From Marinimicrobium alkaliphilum (lineage in GTDB: Bacteria; Pseudomonadota; Gammaproteobacteria; Pseudomonadales; Cellvibrionaceae), in assembly GCF_003259155.1 (NCBI RefSeq), contig NZ_QGMQ01000006.1:62001-126000 (forward strand): a stretch of DNA of 64,000 nucleotides. The letters are read 5' to 3'. The notes beneath the pieces were generated by a model. It had not been told where the DNA came from. It did no database searches and worked only from the letters and a program-made list of their open reading frames with translations. Positions within the stretch are counted from its first letter, which is position 1; each line of letters opens with the position of its first letter. Shown piece by piece: positions 8,517 to 18,069 of this stretch. Both the position numbers and the translations under genes were made by a program.

Positions 8517-11183
8517 ATGATCACACTGGACCTGAAGTCACTGGTTAACAAACTGAACAACACAACCCGAAACGCCCTCGAAGGCGCTGCCGGTCTGTGT
8601 TTGTCCCGCAGCCACTACAATGTGGAAATTGAGCACTGGCTGATCAAGCTCCTGGAAGTGGATGACACCGATCTGCAAGCCATTCTGAACAAGTTTGAGC
8701 TCTCGCCGGATAATCTGATCAAGGCCTTGCAATGCGAGTTGGACCGGCTGAAAAACGGCAGTTCACGCCCGCCTGCGCTCGCACCGGGCGTGGTCGAGCT
8801 CGCCAAGCACGCCTGGGTTCTCGCGTCCGTTGAGTACGGCCACCAGCAGGTAACCAGCGCGCACTTGCTCGCAGCGCTGTTGCTGGACGACACCTTGCGC
8901 CGCGGCGCCCTTGAAAGCTGTCGCGCTCTGGAGAAGCTGCCACCCGAGTCCGTGCGCGAACTCGCGCGCGCGGTGGTCGGCAGTACAGCGGAATCGCACG
9001 CATCACTCACGGGCGATGCCGACAACACGGCGCCGTCGGCCGCCAACGTCAAAGCGAGCGCAACACCCTGTTTGGACAAATATACCGTCAACCTGACCCA
9101 GGCCGCCCGGGATGGCAACATCGACCCTGTCTGGGGGCGCGACCAAGAGGTACGTCAGATCGTCGACATCCTGATTCGGCGGCGCCAGAACAATCCGATC
9201 CTGACCGGCGAGGCCGGCGTGGGCAAAACCGCCGTGGTCGAAGGCTTCGCGTTGCGGATTGCGGCGGGCGACGTTCCCGAGCCGCTCAAGAATGTCGCAC
9301 TGCGAACGCTCGACCTGGGGTTGCTGCAAGCCGGGGCAAGCGTCAAAGGTGAGTTTGAAAACCGCCTCAAATCAGTGATTGCCGAGGTCAAGGCCTCGCC
9401 TCAGCCCATTATTCTGTTTATCGACGAAGCCCACACGATGATTGGCGCCGGCGGCAAAGAGGGCCAGGGTGATGCCGCCAACCTGTTAAAACCGGCCTTG
9501 GCGCGGGGTGAGTTGCGCACCATCGCCGCAACCACCTGGGCCGAGTACAAGAAGTACTTCGAGCGCGACCCGGCCCTGACTCGTCGCTTCCAGGTGGTCA
9601 AGGTTGAAGAGCCGGGCGAAGAAAAGGCCATCGATATGATGCGTGCCATTGCCGGTATGCTTCAGACCCATCACGGCGTGCGCATCATGGACGAAGCCGT
9701 TGTCGAGTCCGTACGCCTCTCCAGCCGCTATATGCCGGGGCGCCAGTTACCGGACAAATCTGTCAGTCTTCTGGATACCGCCTGTGCACGCGTAGCCCTG
9801 AGCCAGAGCGCGACGCCGGCACCGATCGAAGATACCCGACGCGATATCGATCAGATCAGCGCCAACCTCAAAAGCCTGACCCGGGAGAACGCCACGCTCG
9901 GCAACTGCCAGGCGCGCATTGACGAACTGAGCGCGCGTCGAGAAATGCTGGCCGAGCAGCTCGAGCGTCAACACGCCCAGTGGCAAAACGAACGCGAATT
10001 GGTCGACGCCATCAACACCCTTCAACACAAAATTGAGGAAGACCACCACAACGACATTAACGGCCTCAAAGAGTTTGAGCCCAGCGATCAGGACGCAGAC
10101 CGGGAGGAGCTGCAAGCGCTGCTGCAACAGTTGGAAGCGTGCCAAGGCGACGACCCCATGATCAAAGTCCATGTGGATGGTCAGGCTATCGCCGAGGTGA
10201 TCTCCAACTGGACCGGCATCCCCCTGGGCAAGATGCTCGCGGATGAGATCCAGTCAGTCCTCTCTCTCGGTGATACCTTGTCCGAGCGTGTCATCGGTCA
10301 GAACCACTCCCTCGAAGCTATCGCGCAGAGCATTCGCACTGCCCGCGCCGGTCTGACAGATCCGCGCAAGCCCATCGGTGTGTTCTTTATGGTGGGCCCC
10401 AGCGGGGTTGGCAAAACCGAAACGGCCCTGGCCCTGGCGGACACCCTGTACGGCGGTGAGCACAACCTGACCGTGATCAACATGTCCGAGTTCAAGGAAG
10501 AGCACAAAGTCTCGATGTTGCTGGGTTCGCCGCCTGGCTACGTCGGCTACGGCGAGGGGGGTGTGCTGACCGAAGCGGTGCGGCGCAAACCGTACAGCGT
10601 CATTTTGTTGGACGAGATGGAAAAGGCCCATCCGGGCGTGCAGGATGTGTTTTACAACCTGTTCGATAAGGGCACCATCAAAGATGGGGAAGGCCGTGAC
10701 ATCGATTTTCGTAACACGGTTATCATCATGACCTCCAACGCAGGCGAGGAACATATCCGGGCGATGTGTCACGCCCAGGAAGACACCATTGCACCGGACG
10801 TGCTACTGGACAACTTCCGTCCGCAACTGCTTAAGCACTTCAAACCCGCATTCCTGGGGCGAACCACCATTGTGCCCTACTACCCGTTGGGCGACAGTGA
10901 CCTGATGAAGATCTGCGATATCAATATGCGCAAGATCACCCGCCGCCTGCAGGAAAACTACGGCGCCGAATTTACCTACGATGACGATGTGAAATTGCAC
11001 ATCGTGGCCCGCAGCCAGGAAGTGGACACAGGCGCGCGCAACATCGAGAACATTCTGACCCGTACGCTGTTACCTCAGCTCGCCTCCGAATGCCTGGCAC
11101 GCATGTCTGAGCGCGACAGCTTGAAGCGGGTGCACGTGGGCATCAACGCCGAGGGCGAGTTCCATTACGAACTCAGTGCCTAG
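8517..11183 (+). CDS. tssH: Type VI secretion AAA+ ATPase TssH (ClpV), sheath disassembly
   Basis: ClpV unfolds contracted sheath so that TssB/TssC can be reused. The 888-residue protein has a Clp-N domain (residues 1-150). The first AAA+ module has Walker A GEAGVGKT (K237) and Walker B IILFIDEAH. A coiled-coil middle region lies around residues 435-545. The second AAA+ module has Walker A GPSGVGKT (K633) and Walker B VILLDEME. Both nucleotide sites look intact. The SRSHYNVEIEHWL segment near the N-terminus and the position in a tss operon separate it from housekeeping ClpB. AAGGAG precedes the ATG. Only 3 bp separate its stop from the next gene, so the transcript very probably continues. Confidence 0.95.
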   Translation: MITLDLKSLVNKLNNTTRNALEGAAGLCLSRSHYNVEIEHWLIKLLEVDDTDLQAILNKFELSPDNLIKALQCELDRLKNGSSRPPALAPGVVELAKHAWVLASVEYGHQQVTSAHLLAALLLDDTLRRGALESCRALEKLPPESVRELARAVVGSTAESHASLTGDADNTAPSAANVKASATPCLDKYTVNLTQAARDGNIDPVWGRDQEVRQIVDILIRRRQNNPILTGEAGVGKTAVVEGFALRIAAGDVPEPLKNVALRTLDLGLLQAGASVKGEFENRLKSVIAEVKASPQPIILFIDEAHTMIGAGGKEGQGDAANLLKPALARGELRTIAATTWAEYKKYFERDPALTRRFQVVKVEEPGEEKAIDMMRAIAGMLQTHHGVRIMDEAVVESVRLSSRYMPGRQLPDKSVSLLDTACARVALSQSATPAPIEDTRRDIDQISANLKSLTRENATLGNCQARIDELSARREMLAEQLERQHAQWQNERELVDAINTLQHKIEEDHHNDINGLKEFEPSDQDADREELQALLQQLEACQGDDPMIKVHVDGQAIAEVISNWTGIPLGKMLADEIQSVLSLGDTLSERVIGQNHSLEAIAQSIRTARAGLTDPRKPIGVFFMVGPSGVGKTETALALADTLYGGEHNLTVINMSEFKEEHKVSMLLGSPPGYVGYGEGGVLTEAVRRKPYSVILLDEMEKAHPGVQDVFYNLFDKGTIKDGEGRDIDFRNTVIIMTSNAGEEHIRAMCHAQEDTIAPDVLLDNFRPQLLKHFKPAFLGRTTIVPYYPLGDSDLMKICDINMRKITRRLQENYGAEFTYDDDVKLHIVARSQEVDTGARNIENILTRTLLPQLASECLARMSERDSLKRVHVGINAEGEFHYELSA

Positions 11184-11186
11184 CCG

Positions 11187-12503
11187 ATGATAGCCTCAGC
11201 AACACAGTGGTTCAGTCAGCACCGTCAAGCCTTGACGTTGGCGGCGCTGCTGTGGTGTTCTCCCGTCGCTGCCGATGAGCTGCACGCACTCGACACACGC
11301 TTTCAGGCGTTGCTGCCTGAGGCCTATGCGAGCATGAATACTGATTGTCCCGAGGCGTTCTCAGCCCTGGTCAAATTGGCACCGGAATCAGTGACTGGAG
11401 GACGCCTCGCCTGCCTTGTGCAACAGCTCCCTGATACACCTATCGCGCTCCTGCAGGCACATGCTGACGATTTGATCGCAAACCTCCTGTACCACGGGTT
11501 GACCGGCCCGCTCGAGGCACTGATTGCCGAACCCACCATCGGCAACCAGCCTCGGTTGCGCGCCCAGCTCCAGTTTGCGCTCTTCCAGCACGCGGTCAAC
11601 CATCAACATTGGCAACAACTCGACCAACAGCGCGCCACCCTGACCCGCAGCTACGCCCTGACCGAGCAAGAACGCCGTTATCTCAGTCTGAACCATGGCC
11701 GCGCACTCCAGGCACAGGGACGACACCGTGATGCCATCGCCGTGTATGAGGGCTTTGATTCGGGTGCACCCCACTACGCGCACGCCCGCCTGAATCTTGC
11801 TATCGCCTACCTGCGACAAGACTGGTGGAGCGACGCTCACGACGTGCTCAACCAGTTGCTGGACGCCCAGGGACATCACGACGTCAGCTCGGAGTTTTAC
11901 AACCGCGCGCGCATGTTGCTGGGACTCTCGCAACTGCAGCGCGGTTTTTACCGCAACGCCCGGCAAAGCTTTGGCGCAATCACCCTGGATAGCCGTTATC
12001 TCGGCGAAGCCTGGCGTGGCATCGGTTTGGCGGCTCTGCATCAACAGGATTTTGCCAGTGCCCTCAATGCGTTCACACGCCAGTTAGCCGCCGACGAACA
12101 CCTGACCGATGGCCCTTTTTTGCTCGCATATACCTACGAACGAGACGAGCAGCTAGCTTTCGCCCAGTTGAGTTACAACGAGGCGACGCTGCGCTACGAG
12201 GCGCGCCTCAATGATCTGGAGCGAAAGCTCACCGCGCTCGCGCACGCGGGCTGGACACCCGAGCTGCCGGCACCAGAGACTCAGCATTTACTCGAGCGTC
12301 AGTATCAGGTGCTGACGGATATCCGACAGCGGCTCAGTGACGGCGCCGACACGCGTCTGCAACGGTCGCTGTCCGAGTTGGCCCACGATTACCGCCGAGC
12401 GCTGCGCGCGCACTATCAACAGCAACTGCACCGGGAACAGACGCAACTCCAGTCTTACCTCAGCCAAAGCCAATACGGACTCGCCACCACCTATGACCAC
12501 TAG
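11187..12503 (+). CDS. Periplasmic TPR-repeat protein, T6SS operon continuation
   Basis: This 438-residue protein has a probable signal peptide (hydrophobic LTLAALLWCSPVAA, cleavage near residue 29). Helical repeats of the TPR type fill most of the length; GRALQAQGRHRDAIAVYEGF and the following ARLNLAIAYLRQDWWSDA are clear examples. The C-terminal 110 residues are rich in Gln, Leu and Arg and look like long helices or coiled coil. I cannot name a family beyond TPR. It starts 3 bp after tssH and overlaps the next gene by 11 bases, so it belongs to the same transcription unit. A scaffold role in the envelope is an inference from the signal peptide and repeats. Confidence 0.75.
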   Translation: MIASATQWFSQHRQALTLAALLWCSPVAADELHALDTRFQALLPEAYASMNTDCPEAFSALVKLAPESVTGGRLACLVQQLPDTPIALLQAHADDLIANLLYHGLTGPLEALIAEPTIGNQPRLRAQLQFALFQHAVNHQHWQQLDQQRATLTRSYALTEQERRYLSLNHGRALQAQGRHRDAIAVYEGFDSGAPHYAHARLNLAIAYLRQDWWSDAHDVLNQLLDAQGHHDVSSEFYNRARMLLGLSQLQRGFYRNARQSFGAITLDSRYLGEAWRGIGLAALHQQDFASALNAFTRQLAADEHLTDGPFLLAYTYERDEQLAFAQLSYNEATLRYEARLNDLERKLTALAHAGWTPELPAPETQHLLERQYQVLTDIRQRLSDGADTRLQRSLSELAHDYRRALRAHYQQQLHREQTQLQSYLSQSQYGLATTYDH

Positions 12504-15288
12504 CTCGATCCGCCGCCTCACGTTTTCTTGCACCGTGGCCGGGCTGAGTCTCGGCGGTTGCGGTACGCTGTCGGATGAACCGCGTACCCTGGCCGATCTC
12601 GATCGGCCCCTGGAGCAGAATGCCCGAGCACTGACCTCAGCGCCTGCCGATAGCGCGCGTCAAGCCTACTATCGCTATATGGAAACCGCCGCCGACGACG
12701 ATCGTGCACGCAATCTGGCACTCGCTCGCCTCGCCGATCTGGAGCTGGCCGAGAGCTACGCCCTGAGTGCTCAGGACAACTACCGCGACGATCAGCGGTA
12801 TCAGGACACTCTGCGGCGCACCGTCACACTGCTGGAAACGGCGCTGACCGACTACCCGAACGCCCGAGGCAATGATCGCAAACTGTACCAGCTGGCAAAG
12901 AGCTATGATGAGCTGGGCCGGCATGCGCCGTCACAACACGCGCTACGGCAATTGGTCGACCGCCACCCCAACTCTGAGCACTACGCTGAAGCCCATTTTC
13001 GTTTAGCTGAAGCCGCCTTCGCGGAAGGCAACTTCATGGCCGCCGAGATGGGCTATACCGCCGCCATTAACCACAACCCGGACGCCCAGTTTCAGGAGCG
13101 CGCCCAATTCAAACGCGGGTGGGCGCGCTACCGCCAGGGTGCCATGAATCTGGCCATCGAGGATTTCGTCGCCGTCATCCAGCACCAGGGCTTCGCCGAC
13201 CCGGCAGACGTGGCCCCGGATGAGCGCGCACTCTACAACGAATATTTCCGGTCGCTGGCGCTAAGCATGGTCAATCACCCTACGCCCGATCAGGTTCCCA
13301 GACAGTTACGCAACGCCGGGCTGGCGGATAGCTTCCCCGCCTATTTCGCCGCCAGCGACCTGCTGGAACGGCAAAGCCGTATCAGCGATGCGGTTCAACT
13401 GTGGCAACACTTTTTGCAGGCAGCGCCCGAGGGCTGGGCGGCGGTACGGGCCCACGCCCAACAAGCAGCACTGTGGCGCGCCGGGCGCTTCCACCAGCGC
13501 GCACTTGCAGCCACCGAAGACCTCTACACCGCCTTCGCCCAGCAGCCTGCTCGCGCTCGGGGAGTGCGCGCGAAAAGCGCTCAACGAGATACCCGAGCGC
13601 TTATTCACGAAGCGGCACGTCACTACCACGCCCGTTACCAAAGGGACTCCGCCCCCGCCGACCTGAAAGCGGCGCAACAATGGTATCAACGTTACCTCAG
13701 ACACTTTGATGGCTACGCCCTTCAAGATGGAGTCGCACTTGCCTACGCCGACTTGCTCGCCCAGACCGACGACACCCTGGCCGCTTTCGAACAGTATGCG
13801 CGTGCCGGATTCGATGGCTCGCTGATCATTAACCCCGAGGCCGCCTACGCGGCGATCGCCTTACTCAGTGAGTTGATCACCGACGAGAGTGACCGATGGC
13901 TCGACCGCTACCTGATCTATACCCGGGTTTTTGTTCAGCTCTACCCCACGGACGAGCGCACTACCGCGCTGCTGACCAACGCCGCCAGCACCGCCTATGA
14001 GCATCAACATTACCCGAGTGCAATCGCGTTCATTGAGCAAGCACTACCCGATCTCCAGGGACGGATGCGCTTTGACGCGCAACAGCTACTGGTACAAAGT
14101 CACATCCACCAAAGCCAATGGAGCGACGCGGAGAATGCCGCCCACCAGCTGGCCCGCCACCCTAATCTCAGTCCGGCGCAACGAGCGCAGGCTGACGACC
14201 TGTGGGCCTACAGTGTTTATCGACAGGCCCAGGCCGCCGAAGCGGACGGTGAATGGGATCAAGCCATTGCCGACTACCAGCGTATACACTCTCAGGCACC
14301 CGCAAGTGACTACGCCGCCGGAGGGTTGTACAACGCCATTGCACTGAGTGTCGAGCAAGCCCGCTGGCTGGACGCGATCGCGTTAATGCAGCGCTTTCAG
14401 GCAGACTACCCCGACCATGGACATCGCAATGACGTCGAGCGCCAGCTGACTCAAGCCTATCTCGCCACCGGGCAAACAGCACAAGCCGCTCGCCAATACG
14501 AACAACTGGCCCTGAGCGAGCAGGACGAACAGGCCCAACGCGCCGCCCTGTGGAAAGCGGCTGAGCTTCACCAGAAACAGAAGGACACTGCGCAGGCAAT
14601 CGATGCCTATCGGCGTTATGCTCACCGCTATCCGGAGCCCTACCCCCAGAATGTCGAGGCAATGCATCGGCTCGCCGACCTTTATCGGGAAACCGGTCAA
14701 ACCGACAATCGACAGTTTTGGGAGCGTCGTCTGGTTCAGGCCGACCGCAACCAGTCGGACACCCAGAAAACCACGCGCACGTCGCTGCTCGCAGCCCAAG
14801 CGTCGCTCAGCCTCGGTCAACACGCGCTTGAACGCTTCCGGGAAACACCCTTGCGGCTGCCGCTGGAGGAGAGCCTGGCACGCAAGACCGAACACATGCA
14901 GAGCGCCATCCGCCACTTTGCCACCAGCGCAGCCTACGGCTTCGCCGAGCTGTCGTCCGAGGCAACCCATCGCATCGGCGATATCTACGAAACCCTCGCG
15001 AGAGACATGCTCGCTTCGGACCGACCGCCGGAACTGACGGCGGACGAGCGGATTCAGTACGACATTCTTCTGGAGGATCGCGCTTTTCCCTTTGAGGATC
15101 GCGCCATAGAATTTTACGAGCGCAACCTCCAGCGCGCACGCAAGGAAGGTTTTAACCCCTGGATGACCGAAAGCAGAAAGCGCTTGGAAGTGCTATTTCC
15201 CGCCCGCTATGCACGTCCGCCGCGTACCGGTTTGTATTTGACGCAAAGCGGTACACAAGACAACGACCGAGGAGAGCAGACGCCGTGA
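12493..15288 (+). CDS. Large TPR-repeat lipoprotein
   Basis: The reading frame is open from further upstream, but the ATG at 12493 gives a lipoprotein signal peptide ending in L-G-G-C (Cys23), so I take it as the start; the product is 931 residues. The mature part is almost entirely helical TPR-like repeats, for example YAEAHFRLAEAAFAEGNFMA, AIADYQRIHSQAP and ALWKAAELHQKQKDTAQAID. Large TPR lipoproteins of this kind accompany ExbB/ExbD/TonB-like or gliding (Glt/Agl-type) machines in some proteobacteria. No such partners lie in this window. Membrane-anchored scaffolding is the safest guess. It overlaps the previous gene by 11 bases and the next as GTGA. Confidence 0.78.
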   Translation: MTTSSIRRLTFSCTVAGLSLGGCGTLSDEPRTLADLDRPLEQNARALTSAPADSARQAYYRYMETAADDDRARNLALARLADLELAESYALSAQDNYRDDQRYQDTLRRTVTLLETALTDYPNARGNDRKLYQLAKSYDELGRHAPSQHALRQLVDRHPNSEHYAEAHFRLAEAAFAEGNFMAAEMGYTAAINHNPDAQFQERAQFKRGWARYRQGAMNLAIEDFVAVIQHQGFADPADVAPDERALYNEYFRSLALSMVNHPTPDQVPRQLRNAGLADSFPAYFAASDLLERQSRISDAVQLWQHFLQAAPEGWAAVRAHAQQAALWRAGRFHQRALAATEDLYTAFAQQPARARGVRAKSAQRDTRALIHEAARHYHARYQRDSAPADLKAAQQWYQRYLRHFDGYALQDGVALAYADLLAQTDDTLAAFEQYARAGFDGSLIINPEAAYAAIALLSELITDESDRWLDRYLIYTRVFVQLYPTDERTTALLTNAASTAYEHQHYPSAIAFIEQALPDLQGRMRFDAQQLLVQSHIHQSQWSDAENAAHQLARHPNLSPAQRAQADDLWAYSVYRQAQAAEADGEWDQAIADYQRIHSQAPASDYAAGGLYNAIALSVEQARWLDAIALMQRFQADYPDHGHRNDVERQLTQAYLATGQTAQAARQYEQLALSEQDEQAQRAALWKAAELHQKQKDTAQAIDAYRRYAHRYPEPYPQNVEAMHRLADLYRETGQTDNRQFWERRLVQADRNQSDTQKTTRTSLLAAQASLSLGQHALERFRETPLRLPLEESLARKTEHMQSAIRHFATSAAYGFAELSSEATHRIGDIYETLARDMLASDRPPELTADERIQYDILLEDRAFPFEDRAIEFYERNLQRARKEGFNPWMTESRKRLEVLFPARYARPPRTGLYLTQSGTQDNDRGEQTP

Positions 15289-15893
15289 TTAACATGTACC
15301 GCGCAAATGGTCACTTATTCATACGACTGGCGGCCATGGCACTCTTGCTCACCGGCATCGGTTGTACCCAGACAGCGCCGAGCGGCAACGCCAAACAGAC
15401 TGACGTAAAGACGGGTACACTCAGCGATACCCAGCAGCACCGTTACCTGTCAGCGCTCAACCAAGCCATGCATGGCCACGCACAACAAGCCACGGAGACA
15501 CTGCACCGCTTGAGTGAGGAGCAGCCTGAACACGCGGGCATTTGGCTCAATCTGACCTCACTCTACCTACAGCAGGGGGCAGCCGAACAGGCGCGCGCAA
15601 TGCTCATTCGAGCGAAAGCGCTGGCGCCCGACAGCGCCATGATAAAAAACCTCCAAGGTACGCTCGCCCTGACCGAAGATGACCCAGAAAAGGCCCAAAA
15701 CTATTTCCGCGAAGCCCTTGCGCGGGACGCCAAGCTGGCAGAAGCCCATTACAACCTGGCCTTGGTATACGACACTTACTACCAGGATATTGCCTCAGCC
15801 ATCACCCACTATCAGGCTTACCTAGACCTGTTGCCCGAGGACGACGAACGCACACGCCGTTGGCTGCAAACCCTGGAGCAAGCCCGACCATGA
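15285..15893 (+). CDS. Small TPR-repeat probable lipoprotein
   Basis: This 202-residue protein starts at a GTG overlapping the stop of the preceding gene. A hydrophobic leader ends in LLLTGIGC. Position -3 from the Cys is Gly rather than the usual Leu/Val, so lipidation is likely but not certain. The mature part has about four TPR units (GIWLNLTSLYLQQGAAEQAR, AEAHYNLALVYDTYYQ). The size and repeat layout recall PilF-like or TPR lipoproteins of biopolymer-transport clusters, but I cannot assign one. It overlaps the next gene as ATGA. All four downstream genes are therefore chained by overlaps to each other and nearly abut tssH. Confidence 0.75.
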   Translation: MINMYRANGHLFIRLAAMALLLTGIGCTQTAPSGNAKQTDVKTGTLSDTQQHRYLSALNQAMHGHAQQATETLHRLSEEQPEHAGIWLNLTSLYLQQGAAEQARAMLIRAKALAPDSAMIKNLQGTLALTEDDPEKAQNYFREALARDAKLAEAHYNLALVYDTYYQDIASAITHYQAYLDLLPEDDERTRRWLQTLEQARP

Positions 15894-16159
15894 GAAAGCT
15901 GATCCTTTTGTCACTCCTGGCGGCGAACATACACGGCGCCGCTTACGCACAAACCACGACGCGCATCGAAGTCGAGCTGGAGACGACCCGTATCCAAAGC
16001 CATCGGGAATCCCCGATGCTCATGTATATCATTCCGTGGCAGGAGACCCCACTGGTTGAGACACCAGGGCAGCGGCGCATTGTCATTCACGATCTGTTTG
16101 GCGATTTCTACGAACCGATTGATACCGAAGAGTACTCCCTCGAACAGACCCCTCAATGA
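15890..16159 (+). CDS. Small secreted protein of unknown function, last gene of the T6SS-linked operon
   Basis: The start in the ATGA overlap gives an 89-residue protein with a clear signal peptide (RKLILLSLLAANIHGAAYA, cleavage about residue 20). The mature part is about 69 residues, acidic and without cysteines or repeats, and carries a MLMYIIPWQETPLV segment. No family is recognised. Its stop codon lies 7 bases inside the end of the convergent hydrolase gene. Because it is chained to three TPR proteins it is probably a small periplasmic or outer-membrane component of the same assembly; this is inference from position. Confidence 0.65.
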   Translation: MRKLILLSLLAANIHGAAYAQTTTRIEVELETTRIQSHRESPMLMYIIPWQETPLVETPGQRRIVIHDLFGDFYEPIDTEEYSLEQTPQ

Positions 16160-17802
16160 TTGGGCCACAGCAGCGCCCGGCGCAGCTCTTCGTTGGCGAG
16201 CTTCTCCCCGATCAAGCGGGTATGGCGGCCGTCGGCGGTGATGACCTGCTGATTGGGCGCCATCGTCAACGGATCGACCCGACATTGCTCGCGCACCGCC
16301 ACCACCCAATCGTGGCGGAGGGTGCCAAGCGCCGCACCGATTGCGGCATTGAGCACTCGCTGCCCAATGCGGGTTATCCCCGAGGTTCCACCACCATTGT
16401 CGTGGCCAGCGATGGGGATAATGCTCGCCGGTACATTCGGATGTGTAATGATGCTTCGACTGATATCGCTGCCACTATCCATCGCCCTGAGGCCATCCAG
16501 CTGGTTCAGTACCTGGCTTGAGTGCTGCGCAATGCTACTGATCATCGTCAGCGACGCACTCGCAGGCAGCAGTTGGCGCATTGCGCTCAGGAACCAGCGA
16601 ACATTGCGTAAGGTACTGAAATAGCCCACATGATTTGCACCCGATACAGTCACACCATGTTCCAACTGGAAGCTGTGGCAGTGTATCGCCAGCTGCTTCA
16701 GTACCAGGGCGCCACGCGAAAAGCCGACCGCGCGGATAGGTTGCTGCACGCGCCTTCCGTTCATTAAGCTATCCAGTCGAGCGATATTCTCATACGGCGA
16801 CAGGAAGATCGTGTCGTGATCAAAAGCCAGTATTTGATCGAAGTGATCCCGGCTAACCAGTCGAGAGAGAAAGGTCTCGCCATTACTTTCAGAGCGCTCA
16901 AACAGGTTTCCAAACGTACCCTGGGTTGACGAAAAGGTACCGTGCAGCAACAACAGGGTATTTTTATTCAAGGCAATGTTCTCTGCCCCCGACTCCTCAA
17001 AACACAACCCCAGAGGATCATACTTGAGAATATTATGCCGTTTGAGCGCGAGCTTTGCTGCCACTCGCCGAAGGATGTCTATGCTCGTTGAATTCTGGCG
17101 TTTGAACACCAGCACTTTGATCACAATTTTGTAAGCACTCCCGGCGGATGATTCGAGCCAGACGTCACCATCGCCACCGGAGGCTTCAAACTCGGCCGAC
17201 GCGTACAGAGGCACTCGATAGGTCAAGCGGTCCCGGTTGCTGCACTCGTGGTTGTTATCGGTTTGCTCAGGCAGAAGATACTCGACATCAGTATCATCCG
17301 GATCGACCAACGGTCGCGGGCCGCCGTCGAACGCCATTCGCTGGTAGTACACCAGCGCGCCCTCATCGGACCGAACAAAAACCGTCAAACGAGCACTCGG
17401 CATATCGTCGAGAGTAAACCGGTGCCGGGCGTCAACCGGCGCGGCGGCCTCCAGGCTGATGTAGCGCTCAATAACCGCGTGTCCCGTATTTTTATTGAGG
17501 TGATCTGCGCGCGCCTCGCGCACACGCTCAATCTCCTTGATTGTGGCGGTACCGGCATGCTCAACGCTCGACCGAGTCTCACCGAAATCCGAGCAGATCA
17601 GCGTCCCCCGCAACGGGTTCTGGGCGCTCTTCCACGGCCCGAGGGTACCCCAGAGGCGCGAACCATCCCGTTCGCCACGGTGAAAGATAAAGTCCCGCTC
17701 ACGGTCCGTCAATCCTGACAGGTCTCGCCCCCCCAACACCACGAAGCGAGCGCCGCTCTCTGCACGCTCAAAATTTTCGGCGGCCCCGAGATCAATATAC
17801 AT
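16153..17802 (-). CDS. Alpha/beta hydrolase (lipase-like, DUF7379-type), candidate T6SS-linked enzyme
   Basis: This 549-residue protein has an alpha/beta-hydrolase core in its C-terminal half. The oxyanion-type LLLLHGTFSS lies at residues 283-292, and a nucleophile elbow G-F-S-R-G puts the likely nucleophile at Ser362. Asp498 (HDWVV) and His527 are reasonable triad partners. The HGTFSSTQGTFGNL wording matches the DUF7379-like hydrolases I know from CHAT-protein and phospholipase-like contexts. The N-terminal 280 residues are unlike any family I recognise and have no signal peptide. A ribosome-binding site (AAGGGG) supports the ATG. It converges on the T6SS operon with a 7-base overlap of stops. 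An effector role is possible, but no VgrG, adaptor or immunity gene is visible beside it. Confidence 0.7.
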   Translation of the reverse strand: MYIDLGAAENFERAESGARFVVLGGRDLSGLTDRERDFIFHRGERDGSRLWGTLGPWKSAQNPLRGTLICSDFGETRSSVEHAGTATIKEIERVREARADHLNKNTGHAVIERYISLEAAAPVDARHRFTLDDMPSARLTVFVRSDEGALVYYQRMAFDGGPRPLVDPDDTDVEYLLPEQTDNNHECSNRDRLTYRVPLYASAEFEASGGDGDVWLESSAGSAYKIVIKVLVFKRQNSTSIDILRRVAAKLALKRHNILKYDPLGLCFEESGAENIALNKNTLLLLHGTFSSTQGTFGNLFERSESNGETFLSRLVSRDHFDQILAFDHDTIFLSPYENIARLDSLMNGRRVQQPIRAVGFSRGALVLKQLAIHCHSFQLEHGVTVSGANHVGYFSTLRNVRWFLSAMRQLLPASASLTMISSIAQHSSQVLNQLDGLRAMDSGSDISRSIITHPNVPASIIPIAGHDNGGGTSGITRIGQRVLNAAIGAALGTLRHDWVVAVREQCRVDPLTMAPNQQVITADGRHTRLIGEKLANEELRRALLWPNH

Positions 17803-18069
17803 AACACTAGCCCCTTACTACCCTCCGCGCTCTTGCGTCGGGATAATCAAGGACACGCTGTGCATACTTCAGGCCAGTCGTGCGAGTGACTTGATTCTTA
17901 TGAGGTTTTTCTTTAGAAAAAACGGGTGGAGGCACACGTTTGTAAGAAAGGTTGACAGGTGACCGGCTAGTAGTAGGACTGAATAACCGCGATTCCCCGG
18001 CCGAGCACTTCCCGCTATGAGCACTGTACCTACTTGGGATTAGATCCAGATCAAAGAGTGAGGATATGC
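17803..18069. other. Intergenic region before the hydrolase gene
   Basis: This 267-bp gap lies between two minus-strand genes and must hold the hydrolase promoter, but no clear -35/-10 pair was found. An AT-rich hairpin (GTTTTTC, TTTA loop, GAAAAAAC, 17905-17923) could end the upstream transcript weakly. Nothing else was recognised. Confidence 0.3.

Noticed and set aside
13388-13709. Small open frames inside the large TPR lipoprotein gene
   Set aside because: Out-of-frame shadows with Arg/Pro-rich products; the TPR frame is continuous through them.
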